From Algiphilus sp. (GTDB lineage Bacteria; Pseudomonadota; Gammaproteobacteria; Nevskiales; Nevskiaceae), in assembly GCF_023145115.1 (NCBI RefSeq), contig NZ_JAGLEJ010000051.1, positions 1 to 64,000 of the forward strand: a stretch of DNA of 64,000 nt. The letters are read 5' to 3'. Shown in pieces: positions 24,823 through 33,195 of this stretch. Each line of letters starts with the position of its first letter. Positions within the stretch are counted from its first letter, which is position 1. A program made the translations under genes and the position numbers. The notes beneath the pieces are model-generated. The model was not told where the DNA came from. It ran no database searches and worked only from the letters and a program-made list of their open reading frames with translations.

Positions 24823-26127
24823 CTAACGGCGCATGCGATGACCGTCCAGCGCCTCGTGGGCGAGAACGCCGCCTGCCACGCTCAGCACCACGCTGCCCCC
24901 GGTGGCCCGGCCGCCGAGCGGAGTATTGCGGCCGCGGCTGCGGAAGGACTGCGGATCCACCGGCGGGCGTGCCTCGGGGTCGATCAGCACGCAGTCCGCG
25001 CGTGCGCCCTCGGCGAGACCCTGCGCGGCCAGGCCGAGGCAGGCCAGCGGCGCGTCGTGGCAGGCGCGTACCAGCGCCGGCAGGTCGCAGACGCCGTCGG
25101 CGACCAGCTGCAGCGCCACCCCCCAGGCGATGTCGAGGCCCGATGCGCCGGGCGCGGCGAGATCGAAGGCCTCGTTCTTGGCATCGGCCTCGTGGGGCTG
25201 GTGGTCGCAGCACAGCGCCGGCAGGCTGCCGTCCGCCAGCGCGGCGCGCAGCGCGTCGCGATCCGACGGCGCCCGCAGCGGCGGATCGAGGCGGGCGCGG
25301 GTGTCGAATCCGTTCAGCGCTTCATCGGTGAGCAGCAGCTGGTGCAGCGCCACGTCCGCGCTCACCGGCAGGCCCTCGCGGCGCGCGTCGGCGATCATGC
25401 GGGCGCCGCGCGCGCTGGACAGGCGTCCGAAGTGCACGGCCGCGCCGGTGTCCTCGATCAGTGCCAGCCACTGGCCGATGGCGCAGGTCTCGGCCGCCAC
25501 CGGTACCGGCGGCAGCCCCATGCGGGTGGCGACGGCGCCCTCGTGGGCGCAGCCGTCGGCGGCCAGGGCGGCGTCCACCGGCTGCACGTGCAGGCGCAGG
25601 CCGAAGGAGGCGGCGTATTCGAGCACGCGGCGCATCACGGCGGCATCGCGCAGCGGCGCGCCGATCTGGCCGATGCCGCTGACCCCGGCGGCGGCCAGCG
25701 CGCGCATCTCGGCGAGCTCGGCGCCGGCGAGGCCGGCGGTCGCCGCGCCCAGCAGATGCACCGCCACCGGCGAGCCCGAGCTCGCCACGCGCGTGCGGAT
25801 CCAGTCGACCACCGACGGCCGGTCGATCACCGGGTCGGTGTCCGGCGGCACGCACAGCGTGGTGATGCCGCCGGCCGCGGCTGCCGCGAGCTCGGAGGCG
25901 ATATCGGCCTTGCGCGTGGCACCGGGCTCGCGCAGGCGGGCCGCCAGCTCGATCCAGCCGGGCAGCAGCAACAGGCCGCCGGCGTCGATGTCGTGATCCC
26001 ACTCGCCCGCGGGCGGTTCGGGCGCGGCGTGGACGATGCGGCCGTCGCGGATGCCGAGGCTGAGGCGCTGGTATTCGCCGGCGCCGTCGGCCGCGCGTGC
26101 GTCGCGGATGCGGATGGCTCGGCTCAT
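24823..26127 (-). CDS. Dihydroorotase-like protein PyrC' (probably non-catalytic)
   Basis: 434-residue amidohydrolase-fold protein, last gene of pyrR-pyrB-pyrC'. The catalytic HxH of dihydroorotases (DxHxHLREPG) reads IELAARLREPG, so both metal histidines are missing, whereas the later CCDHQPHEADAKNEAF block (usual TDHAPH) is kept. In Pseudomonas such a PyrC' is inactive and serves to assemble aspartate carbamoyltransferase; the same structural role is inferred. A genuine pyrC must then lie elsewhere. ATG 26127 overlaps pyrB by 4 nt. Confidence 0.88.
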   Translation of the reverse strand: MSRAIRIRDARAADGAGEYQRLSLGIRDGRIVHAAPEPPAGEWDHDIDAGGLLLLPGWIELAARLREPGATRKADIASELAAAAAGGITTLCVPPDTDPVIDRPSVVDWIRTRVASSGSPVAVHLLGAATAGLAGAELAEMRALAAAGVSGIGQIGAPLRDAAVMRRVLEYAASFGLRLHVQPVDAALAADGCAHEGAVATRMGLPPVPVAAETCAIGQWLALIEDTGAAVHFGRLSSARGARMIADARREGLPVSADVALHQLLLTDEALNGFDTRARLDPPLRAPSDRDALRAALADGSLPALCCDHQPHEADAKNEAFDLAAPGASGLDIAWGVALQLVADGVCDLPALVRACHDAPLACLGLAAQGLAEGARADCVLIDPEARPPVDPQSFRSRGRNTPLGGRATGGSVVLSVAGGVLAHEALDGHRMRR

Positions 26128-27089
26128 TCGGTTTCTCCGCGACCGATGATCATCGCCATCACGGCCATGCGGATGGCGATGCCGTGCTCGACCTGCTGCA
26201 GGATCAGCGACTGCGGGGCGTAGGCGATGTCGCCGGAGAGCTCGACGCCGCGGTTGATGGGTCCGGGGTGCATGATCAGGGCATCCGGTCCCAGTGCCCG
26301 CAGGCGTTCCTCGGTCAGCCCGTAGGCGCGATGGAACTCGCCGGGCGAGGCGAGCAGGGTGCCGCGCATGCGCTCGCGCTGCAGGCGCAGCAGCATGACC
26401 ACGTCGACGCCGTCGAGGCCGCGATCCATGTCGGTGAAGGGCGTCACGCCCAGCTCCTCGATGCCCGCCGGCATGAGGGTGCGCGGGGCGATCACGCGGA
26501 TGTCGCGGCAGCCCAGGGTGCGCAGTGCGTGGATGTCCGAGCGCGCCACGCGCGAGTGCAGCAGGTCGCCGACGATGGCGACGCGCAGGCCGCTGAAGTC
26601 GGGACGGTGCAGGCGCAGCGTGTACATGTCGAGCAGCGCCTGGGTGGGATGGGCGTGGCGTCCGTCGCCGGCGTTGAGGATCGACACCCCGGGCGCGGCG
26701 TGGCGCGCGAAGAAGTGCGCCGCGCCGCTGGATCCGTGGCGGATGACGAACATGTCGACCTGCATCGCCTCCAGCGTGCGCTGCATGTCGAACAGCGTCT
26801 CGCCCTTGGAGGTCGACGAGGTCTGCGCGTCGATGTTGAGCACATCGGCCGACAGCCGCTTGGCGGCCAGCTCGAAGGTCGTGCGCGTGCGCGTCGATGC
26901 CTCGAAGAAGAGATTGAGGACGGTGCGGCCGCGCAGCAGCGGCACCTTCTTGACCGGTGCGCCGGCCACCGGCACGAACTGCGCGGCGGTGTCGAGGATC
27001 TCGGTGAGCAGCGCCGCGGGCAGCCCCTCGGTGGTGAGGAGATGCCGCAGGCGGCCGCGGTCGTCGAGCTGCAGCGCTGCCGGCGTCAT
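26124..27089 (-). CDS. pyrB: Aspartate carbamoyltransferase catalytic chain
   Basis: Second step of pyrimidine synthesis: carbamoyl phosphate + aspartate to carbamoyl aspartate. 321 residues. Carbamoyl-phosphate motif FFEASTRTRTTFE, then SSTSKGET, the HPTQALLDMYT block after NAGDGRHA, GDLLHSRVARS, and HPGPINRGVEL. Overlaps pyrR and pyrC' by 4 nt each, so translation is coupled and a PyrB-PyrC' complex is likely. Confidence 0.96.
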   Translation of the reverse strand: MTPAALQLDDRGRLRHLLTTEGLPAALLTEILDTAAQFVPVAGAPVKKVPLLRGRTVLNLFFEASTRTRTTFELAAKRLSADVLNIDAQTSSTSKGETLFDMQRTLEAMQVDMFVIRHGSSGAAHFFARHAAPGVSILNAGDGRHAHPTQALLDMYTLRLHRPDFSGLRVAIVGDLLHSRVARSDIHALRTLGCRDIRVIAPRTLMPAGIEELGVTPFTDMDRGLDGVDVVMLLRLQRERMRGTLLASPGEFHRAYGLTEERLRALGPDALIMHPGPINRGVELSGDIAYAPQSLILQQVEHGIAIRMAVMAMIIGRGETE

Positions 27090-27607
27090 GCCGCGCGCTC
27101 CTCGACGCGGATGCGCAGCGGATCGTCGAGCACCGCGACGTGGGTGTCGGCGGCGACGTCGAGGACCTCGCCGATGACGTCCGGGCGGATGGGGAGCTGT
27201 CGGCCGGGGCGCGTGGCGAGCGCCACCAGCAGCACCGAGGCGGGGCGCCCGCGCTCGAACAGCACCTCCATCGCGGCGCGCGCGGTGCGGCCGGTCTGCA
27301 GCACATCGTCGACCAGCACCACGCAGGTGTCCTCCAGCGAAAGCGGCAGCTTCGACGGACGCGCCGTGCGCAGGCCGCGGCGCGCGTAATCGTCGCGGTG
27401 GAAGCTGACATCCACCGAGCCGCTCTCCAGGTGCGCCGGCAGCAGCGGCGCCAGCGCTCGGGCCACCGCCACGCCGCCGCGCTCGATGCCCACCAGCGCG
27501 CACGGCGTCGCGGCCGGCGGCAGCAGGAGGGTCAGCGCGCCCGCCATGCGGGCGATCAGCTCGGCGGTTGCGGCGGCGTCGCGGTCGTGTCTGCCTGGCT
27601 CAGCCAT
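27086..27607 (-). CDS. pyrR: PyrR pyrimidine operon regulator / UPRTase
   Basis: 173 residues with the PRTase fold: IERGGVAVA region, VSFHRDDY, and the PRPP loop CVVLVDDVLQTGRTARAAM. In Gram-positives PyrR binds mRNA; in Pseudomonas-type operons it stands before pyrB with uracil phosphoribosyltransferase-like features. No attenuator could be recognised before it, because its 5' end lies inside ruvX (52-nt overlap). Confidence 0.9.
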   Translation of the reverse strand: MAEPGRHDRDAAATAELIARMAGALTLLLPPAATPCALVGIERGGVAVARALAPLLPAHLESGSVDVSFHRDDYARRGLRTARPSKLPLSLEDTCVVLVDDVLQTGRTARAAMEVLFERGRPASVLLVALATRPGRQLPIRPDVIGEVLDVAADTHVAVLDDPLRIRVEERAA

Positions 27608-27978
27608 TGTTCGAGGATGATGCGTGCGGCCTCGGCGTCGTTGCCCGCGGGCGTGCGCCCGTCGCGCGCCCGCAGCGCGCTGTCGGCAGCCAGCGAGGAA
27701 TAGCGTTCGTCGCAAGTGTATACGGGCAGGCGGCTGCGCTGTGCGAGCGCGCGTGCGAAGCGGCGCGTGCGCGCGGTGAGCGGCTGCTCCCCGCCGTCCT
27801 CGGCCAGCGGCAGCCCGACCACCAGCGCCGCCGGCGCCCACTCCGCGATCAGGCCGTCGATGGCCGCCCAGTCGCGCGGCGCCACCGTGGTCAGCGCGCG
27901 CGCGGTGCCGGTGACGGCGTCGCCGACCGCGACGCCCACGCGCCCGGTGCCGAAGTCGAAGCCGAGATATGTGGCCAT
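27556..27978 (-). CDS. ruvX: Pre-16S rRNA nuclease RuvX/YqgF
   Basis: 140-residue RNase H-fold enzyme for 5' maturation of 16S rRNA. N-terminal YLGFDFGTGRVGVAVGD carries the first catalytic Asp, VVGLPLAEDGG follows, then YTCDERYSS and the C-terminal NDAEAARIILEQWL. Its 3' end overlaps pyrR by 52 nt. First gene of the ruvX-pyrR-pyrB-pyrC' run; a palindromic element lies upstream. Confidence 0.93.
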   Translation of the reverse strand: MATYLGFDFGTGRVGVAVGDAVTGTARALTTVAPRDWAAIDGLIAEWAPAALVVGLPLAEDGGEQPLTARTRRFARALAQRSRLPVYTCDERYSSLAADSALRARDGRTPAGNDAEAARIILEQWLSQADTTATPPQPPS

Positions 27979-28058
27979 CGGATGTCCGGTTCTGTTAGCG
28001 GTTTGGTGCGGGGGAATGGCGCGCGCACAAGGGGGCGCGAATAAAGGAGACGAATAAA

Positions 28059-28134
28059 GGTGACAGTATACTTATTTCCTGCGGTAAGACTTCGCCAGTG
28101 AAACCTCTTTACAGGAAATAAGTATACTGTCCCC
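28059..28134. repeat. GGGGACAG palindromic element, copy 3
   Basis: 23-nt inverted repeat (28059-28081 and 28112-28134) with one mismatch (GGTGACAG on the left against CTGTCCCC on the right) around a 30-nt centre, in the gap between yqgE and ruvX. Arm interior TATACTTATTTCC. Just left is a 13-nt tandem duplication (CGAATAAAGG(A/T)GA at 28038-28050 and 28051-28063) that runs into the left arm and includes its variant base. Confidence 0.85.
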
Positions 28135-28246
28135 CGCCGTCGGTGGTGGTGGTTGCCGGCCGTCGTTCTCCTCGCTTCCGTCGGTCCGCTCCCGTCGGCG
28201 TCCGCGGCTATCCACCGTCCCTGATCCTGCCGAGCGGTATCCGGCG

Positions 28247-28831
28247 TCAGGCGTGCCCTGCGGCCGAGGTCAGCTGCGTGAAGTCGACGCCCAGCAGTCG
28301 CGTCGCGGCCTGCCAGCGGTCCGAGCTCGGGGTGTCGAAGAGGATCTGCTGATCGACCGGCGTGTTGAGCCAGGCGTTGTGCAGGATCTCGCTCTCCAGC
28401 TGGCCGGCGTCCCAGCCGGCGTAGCCGAGCAGCACGATGTAGTGGCTCGGTCCGCTTCCGGCGGCGAGGGCATCGAGGATGTCGCGCGACGTGGTCAGAT
28501 GCAGGGTATCGCTGATGGTCAGCGTGGCATCCCAGTTGCCGGCCTCGGTGTGCACGACGAAGCCGCGCTCCGGCTGCACCGGGCCGCCCCAGAACACCGG
28601 GGGACCCGCCTCGCTGAAGTGGCTGGTGTCCAGTCCGAGGTGGGAGAGCATGTCGGCGAGCTTGAGATCGGTGGGCCGGTTGACCACCAGCCCGAGCGCG
28701 CCCTCGTCGTTGTGCTCGCAGAGCAGCGTCACGGTCTGGCCGAACTGCTCGTCGGAGAGGCTGGGCATGGCCACCAGGAACTGGTTGCGCAGATAGCCCT
28801 GGCCGTCACCCGCCTTGTCCGCTGCTTCCAT
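28247..28831 (-). CDS. yqgE: YqgE/AlgH family protein
   Basis: 194 residues of the UPF0301/AlgH family. GYLRNQFLVAMPSLSDEQF, LLCEHNDEGALGLVVNRP, GGPVQPERGFVVH and LGYAGWDAGQLESEI are characteristic. Role not well defined; in Pseudomonas algH lies beside ruvX as here. ATG 28831 has a GGAGG site. Separated from ruvX by 268 bp that contain palindromic copy 3. Confidence 0.93.
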   Translation of the reverse strand: MEAADKAGDGQGYLRNQFLVAMPSLSDEQFGQTVTLLCEHNDEGALGLVVNRPTDLKLADMLSHLGLDTSHFSEAGPPVFWGGPVQPERGFVVHTEAGNWDATLTISDTLHLTTSRDILDALAAGSGPSHYIVLLGYAGWDAGQLESEILHNAWLNTPVDQQILFDTPSSDRWQAATRLLGVDFTQLTSAAGHA

Positions 28832-28874
28832 GATCGCCTCCGTGTTGGTGATGCTCCGGGCGCCGTGTGCAGTA

Positions 28875-29423
28875 TCAGGCGGCGTCGCCCTCGCGCTCAA
28901 GCCGCTCCATGGCGGTCAGCACGCGCAGCGCCACCAGGCCCGATACCAGCCCGAATCCCAGCGCCGCCGCCAGCAGCACCGGCAGCAGTACCAGAAGACC
29001 GTCGTGCGGCAGGAAGAGTTTCCATGCCGCCACGAACTGGCCGCTCATGTGGGCCACCGCGGCGCATACCGACAGGCCCAGTGGTGACAGCCGCAGGGGC
29101 GGGACGGCCCGTCCCAGTGTCCATCCCAGCGCCAGCGCGACCAGCGCGCACAGGGCGCCGGTGGCCGACAGCCAGAAGGTCGGGGTGAGGAAGCTGCCCA
29201 CCAGCAGGGAGCCGACCAGCACGCGCAGGCCCGCCACCCACGCCGCGCACGCCAGCCCGTGGCGCCACAGCGCGATCAGGGTGACGACGTTGGCCAGCCC
29301 GGGCTTGATGCCCGGCACCGGACTGGGGAAGCCGGCCTCCAGCACGTGGATGGCGATGGCCACCGCGGCCAGTCCGGCGATGCGCCGGTCGAGGACGTCG
29401 GCCGCGTCAGCCGGCGATGCCAT
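28875..29423 (-). CDS. Gx transporter family (Hpre_diP_synt_I-like) protein
   Basis: 182-residue membrane protein with about five helices (LAAVAIAIHVLEAGFP, VVTLIALWRHGLACAAWVAG, LSATGALCALVALALGW, LLVLLPVLLAAALGFGLVSG). The VPGIKPGLANVVTLIAL block is the family signature. Such proteins accompany ApbE and NusG_II proteins in bacterial flavinylation loci and are thought to move flavin or a related compound; that role is inference. Its start overlaps the NusG_II gene by 17 nt. Confidence 0.85.
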   Translation of the reverse strand: MASPADAADVLDRRIAGLAAVAIAIHVLEAGFPSPVPGIKPGLANVVTLIALWRHGLACAAWVAGLRVLVGSLLVGSFLTPTFWLSATGALCALVALALGWTLGRAVPPLRLSPLGLSVCAAVAHMSGQFVAAWKLFLPHDGLLVLLPVLLAAALGFGLVSGLVALRVLTAMERLEREGDAA

Positions 29424-29766
29424 CGAACTCGCGGCTGCCGCCCAGCATCTGCAGCGACAGCCCGTTGGGCACGCAGGCGGCGACCGCGCCGCTGCGCTGC
29501 TGCCAGCCCATGTGGATGCAGACCTTGCGCCGGCACGGGCTGTGCGTGAAGCGGGCGCGGCCGTCGCGGATCTCGATGCGGGCGGTGCCGATGCGGCCCT
29601 CCACCGCGATCTCGCGATGCTGCGCCAGCGGATGCGTCGCGATGCGCTCGCCGCCGCGGTAGACCGCCACCGCGCTGGCCGGCTCGCGGGTCAGCCATTG
29701 CTGCATGCCGACGTAGCCCACCAGCGCTGCCAGCAGCACGATGACCACCGCGTCGGCACGCGTCAT
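29407..29766 (-). CDS. NusG domain II-containing periplasmic protein
   Basis: 119 residues: one N-terminal membrane anchor (DAVVIVLLAALVGYVGMQQ), then a small beta domain with SPCRRKVCIHMGWQQRSG and ACVPNGLSLQM. Its three cysteines and the C-x4-C-x-H pattern are typical of NusG_II proteins beside apbE. Not related in function to transcription factor NusG. Overlaps apbE by 4 nt and the Gx transporter gene by 17 nt. Confidence 0.85.
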   Translation of the reverse strand: MTRADAVVIVLLAALVGYVGMQQWLTREPASAVAVYRGGERIATHPLAQHREIAVEGRIGTARIEIRDGRARFTHSPCRRKVCIHMGWQQRSGAVAACVPNGLSLQMLGGSREFDGIAG

Positions 29767-30818
29767 TCGGCGTCCCGGCGGGCGACGTCGGCGATCAGGC
29801 GGAAGCGGTCGGCGGCGGCCGGCGTCATCGCCAGGCTGCCGTCGTCGTACACCACCATCGCCACCGCGATGCCGAGCCGGTCCGCCATGGCCCGCCAGTC
29901 CGCGCCGGCGACGAAGAGCGCCGTGCTGGCGGCGTCGGCCGCGACGCCTTCCGGCGCCACCACGGTGACCGACTGCAGGCCGCGCGCCGGCGCCCCGGTG
30001 GCGGGCGAGATGATGTGGTGGTAGCGGGTCCCGTCGTGCTCGAAATGGCGCTCGTAGTCGCCGCTGGTGAATACCGCTTCGTCGCCGACGTCCAGGGCCG
30101 CGAGCAGTGACTGCGCCATGCCCGGTCGCGGATGGCGCACCGCGACGCGCCACTTGCGGTCGCCGCGCTCACCGCGCACCACCAGATCGCCGCCGGCATT
30201 CACGATGTGATGATCGAAGCCGGCCTCGACCAGGATGGCGCTGGCCTGTTCGACCGCTTCGCCCTTGGCGATGGCGCCGAAGTTCCAGCGCACCGCCGGG
30301 GCGGGGCCGTAGGCGATGCCGTCGTAGACGGGAGCCGCACCGATCGCCTCGACCCGTGCCGCGCGCTCGGCTTCGGCCGGCGGCCGGGTGCGGAAATCCT
30401 CGGCGTCGTCGAAGCCCCACAGCGTGATCAGCGTGCCGATGCGCGCGTCGAAGGCGCCGTCGCTGTCGCGGCGCCACTGCTCGGCAGCGCGGAACAGCGG
30501 CTGCATGTCGGCCGGCACGGTGATCGACTCGCCGGCGGCGAGACGCTGGTTGAGCCCGCCCAGCGCACCGTCGCCGTTCGGGTCCCATTGCCGGGCGTAG
30601 GCGTGCAGGTGCTGCTCGGCCGCGCCGATGGCGCCGCGCGCGGCCTCGCGCTGTCCGGGCTCGTCGAGCCATACCGAGACCGTGAACCAGGTGCCCATGG
30701 CCGGGAACTGCTGCTCCACCAGCCGCTGCTCCTCGCCGCCGGGCACCGGCGGGCGGAACAGCAGGAAGATCAGCGCGGCGAGCGCGATCCCGCCGAAGAT
30801 CAGCCGACGGATCAGCAC
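29763..30818 (-). CDS. apbE: FAD:protein FMN transferase
   Basis: Membrane-anchored extracytoplasmic enzyme that attaches FMN to Ser/Thr of target proteins using FAD and Mg2+. 351 residues: N-terminal helix LIFGGIALAALIFLLF, then FPAMGTWFTVSV, WNFGAIAKGEAVEQA, NAGGDLVVRG, and RYHHIISPATGAPARGLQSVTV with catalytic His and metal Asp (VAADAASTALFV). GTG 30818 begins 1 nt after the gshB stop, indicating translational coupling. No Rnf/Nqr subunit or FMN-binding-domain target is in the window. Confidence 0.93.
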   Translation of the reverse strand: MLIRRLIFGGIALAALIFLLFRPPVPGGEEQRLVEQQFPAMGTWFTVSVWLDEPGQREAARGAIGAAEQHLHAYARQWDPNGDGALGGLNQRLAAGESITVPADMQPLFRAAEQWRRDSDGAFDARIGTLITLWGFDDAEDFRTRPPAEAERAARVEAIGAAPVYDGIAYGPAPAVRWNFGAIAKGEAVEQASAILVEAGFDHHIVNAGGDLVVRGERGDRKWRVAVRHPRPGMAQSLLAALDVGDEAVFTSGDYERHFEHDGTRYHHIISPATGAPARGLQSVTVVAPEGVAADAASTALFVAGADWRAMADRLGIAVAMVVYDDGSLAMTPAAADRFRLIADVARRDAE

Positions 30819-30819
30819 G

Positions 30820-31779
30820 CTACAGCCCGTCGGTCATTGCCGCGATGGCGCGCGCGGCGATGTCCTGCCCGGTCTCGCGCTGGATCTCGCGCAGGCAGGT
30901 GGGGCTGGTGATGTTGATCTCGGTGAGCGCCTCGCCGATGACGTCGAGCCCCGCGAAGACGATGCCGCGCGCGCGCAACTCGGGGCCGACGGCCTCCGCG
31001 ATGCGGCGATCGGTGGCCGACAGCGGTTGCACCACGCCGCGGCCGCCGGCGGCGAGGTTGCCGCGCGTCTCGCCCTCGGCGGGGATGCGCGCAAGCACGT
31101 GGTCGATCGGCTCACCGTCGATCATCAGGATGCGCTTGTCGCCGCTGGCGATGGCGGGCAGGTAGCGCTGCGCCATGATCGTGCGGCGCCCGCCGTCGCC
31201 GAGCGCGTCGATCACCGCGTTGAGGTTGCGGCCGTCGGCGCCGATGACGAAGACGCCGTGTCCGCCCATGCCGTCCAGCGGCTTGAGCACGATCTCGCCG
31301 TGCTCGGCGTGGAAGGCGCGCAGGGCCTCCGGGTCGCGCGCGATCAGCGTGGGTGCGATGAGATTGGGGAACCAGGTGATGAAACCCTTCTCGTTGCAGT
31401 CGCGCAGCGAGCGCGGTGCGTTGACGACGCGGCTGCCCGCCGCCTGGGCGCGCTCCAGCCAGTAGGTGGCGTAGATGTACTCCTGGTCGAAGGGCGGGTC
31501 CTTGCGCATCAGGATGAGCGGGAAGTCCGCCAGCGCCAAGTCCTCGGTCGGCGCCAGCGTGAACCAGTCGCGCTCGTCGTCGCGCACGGTGACCGGCGCC
31601 GCATCGATGCGCGGCTCGGCGCCGTGCACGCGCAGCGCACCGGTGTCGGCGCAGTGGAGCGTCCAGCCGGCTTCCTGCGCGGCCAGCATGAGCGCCAGCG
31701 TGGTGTCCTTCTTCGGCTTGATGCCCGCGATCGGGTCCATGACCACCAGCAGGCGGCGTGCCGCCGGCGGTGTGCTCAT
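30820..31779 (-). CDS. gshB: Glutathione synthetase
   Basis: ATP-dependent joining of gamma-Glu-Cys and Gly. 319 residues, ATP-grasp fold. VMDPIAGIKPKKDTTLALML at the N-terminus, RKDPPFDQEYIYATYWLERA, VLKPLDGMGGHGVF (ATP lysine and glycine loop), RYLPAIASGDKRILMIDGEP and EINITSPTCLREI. Overlaps gshA by 4 nt and is followed 1 nt later by apbE. gshB beside pilG is conserved in Pseudomonas. Confidence 0.96.
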   Translation of the reverse strand: MSTPPAARRLLVVMDPIAGIKPKKDTTLALMLAAQEAGWTLHCADTGALRVHGAEPRIDAAPVTVRDDERDWFTLAPTEDLALADFPLILMRKDPPFDQEYIYATYWLERAQAAGSRVVNAPRSLRDCNEKGFITWFPNLIAPTLIARDPEALRAFHAEHGEIVLKPLDGMGGHGVFVIGADGRNLNAVIDALGDGGRRTIMAQRYLPAIASGDKRILMIDGEPIDHVLARIPAEGETRGNLAAGGRGVVQPLSATDRRIAEAVGPELRARGIVFAGLDVIGEALTEINITSPTCLREIQRETGQDIAARAIAAMTDGL

Positions 31780-33071
31780 GCGGCGGCCTCGTGGGCGGTG
31801 CTCCGGATCTCGCGCGCGGCCGCGAGCATGGCGAGCCGCGCCACCACGCCGTAGGCGTAGAAGCGGTTGGGCGTGTCGTCGGGCGGACAGGTGCTGTCCG
31901 GCGCCACGCCGGGGTCGGCGAAGGCCAGCTGATGGAAGCGCGCGCCCGGCGCGTTGAGGTTCTCGTCGTTGCCGCGGCCCTCGTGGACGCGGTAGAAGCC
32001 GCCGACCACGTGGTGGTCGATCATGTAGACCACCGGCTCGGCCACCGCGGCGGGCTCGCCGATGGTCTCGAAGGTGTAGACGCCTTCCTGGATGATGGCG
32101 CCGGTGACCTCGCCGCCGCCCTTGGCGGATGCCATCTTCTTGCGCATGTTGCGGTTGAGCTGGCGCAGCTCGTCGGGGTGCTTGGCGGTCATCACGCCCA
32201 TGCCGTAGGTCCCGGCGTCGGCCTTCACCACCACGAAGGGATCGTTGGTGATGCCGTACTCGGCGTACTTCGCGCGGATCTCCTCCAGCAGCCCCTCGAC
32301 GTTGGCCGCGAGGCAGTCCTCGCCCTCGCGCTTGAGGAAGTTGACGTTGCCGCAGTTGCGGAAGCCGGGCGTGATCAGCCACGGGTCGATGCCGATGTGC
32401 TCGGCGAACTCGCGCGTGACCTCGCGGTAGTGCGCGAAGTGCTGCGACTTGAGCCGCTGCGCCCAGCTCACCTCGGCGGGCGGCAGCAGCGGCTGCACGA
32501 CGTTGCGCAGGATGTCGGGCACGCCGCCGGAGAGGTCGTTGTTGAGCACCACCGCGCAGGGCGAGAAGCGGCCGATGTGCAGGCGGTCGCCGCTGCGCTC
32601 CAGCGGTTCCAGGGTGAGGCTGGCGCCGGAGTCCAGCTCCAGTGTCATCGGCTCGGCGATCTCGGGCGAGATCGAGCCCACCCGGATCTCGAAGCCGGCG
32701 CGCTCGAGGAGTCCCTTCAGGCGCGCCACCGACTCCATGTAATAGCGGTTGCGGGTGTGGTTCTCGGGCACCAGCACCAGCTTGGCGGCGGTGGGGCAGG
32801 TGCGTTCGACCGCGGTCTGCAGCGCCTGCAGGCAGAGGCTGTCGAAATTGGGGTTGAGGTTGTTGAAGCCGGCCGGGAACAGGTTGGTGTCCACCGGCGC
32901 CAGCTTGAAGCCGGCGTTGCGCAGATCCACCGAGCAGTAGAACGGCGCCGTGGTCTGCGCCCATTCGCGCCGCAACCAGGCCTCGATGGACTGCTGGGCG
33001 TCCAGGAAGCGGGACTCCAGGGCGAGCACCGGCCCGGAGGCGACGGCGATATTCGGGACGGCCTGCGTCAT
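31776..33071 (-). CDS. gshA: Glutamate-cysteine ligase (Acidithiobacillus type)
   Basis: First step of glutathione synthesis. 431 residues, matching the TIGR02049-type enzyme and not E. coli GshA. SVDLRNAGFKLAPVDTNLFP, NNLNPNF, VLVPENHTRN, ITPGFRNCGNVNFLKREGED and KADAGTYGMGVM are characteristic. ATG 33071 (MTQAVPN) is chosen; an upstream ATG at 33101 is open but adds an Arg-rich stretch. Divergent from pilG. Confidence 0.92.
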   Translation of the reverse strand: MTQAVPNIAVASGPVLALESRFLDAQQSIEAWLRREWAQTTAPFYCSVDLRNAGFKLAPVDTNLFPAGFNNLNPNFDSLCLQALQTAVERTCPTAAKLVLVPENHTRNRYYMESVARLKGLLERAGFEIRVGSISPEIAEPMTLELDSGASLTLEPLERSGDRLHIGRFSPCAVVLNNDLSGGVPDILRNVVQPLLPPAEVSWAQRLKSQHFAHYREVTREFAEHIGIDPWLITPGFRNCGNVNFLKREGEDCLAANVEGLLEEIRAKYAEYGITNDPFVVVKADAGTYGMGVMTAKHPDELRQLNRNMRKKMASAKGGGEVTGAIIQEGVYTFETIGEPAAVAEPVVYMIDHHVVGGFYRVHEGRGNDENLNAPGARFHQLAFADPGVAPDSTCPPDDTPNRFYAYGVVARLAMLAAAREIRSTAHEAAA

Positions 33072-33195
33072 GAGGGCGTTCGGCGGCAAACGGGCACGCA
33101 TGGTAGCGCAGCGCGGTATGCGCCCGCGGTCGTTTGTGCTACAACCGGGGCCGCATCGAACAGCCGTCAACACGAATCTCGGGGGGGAATGGCCG

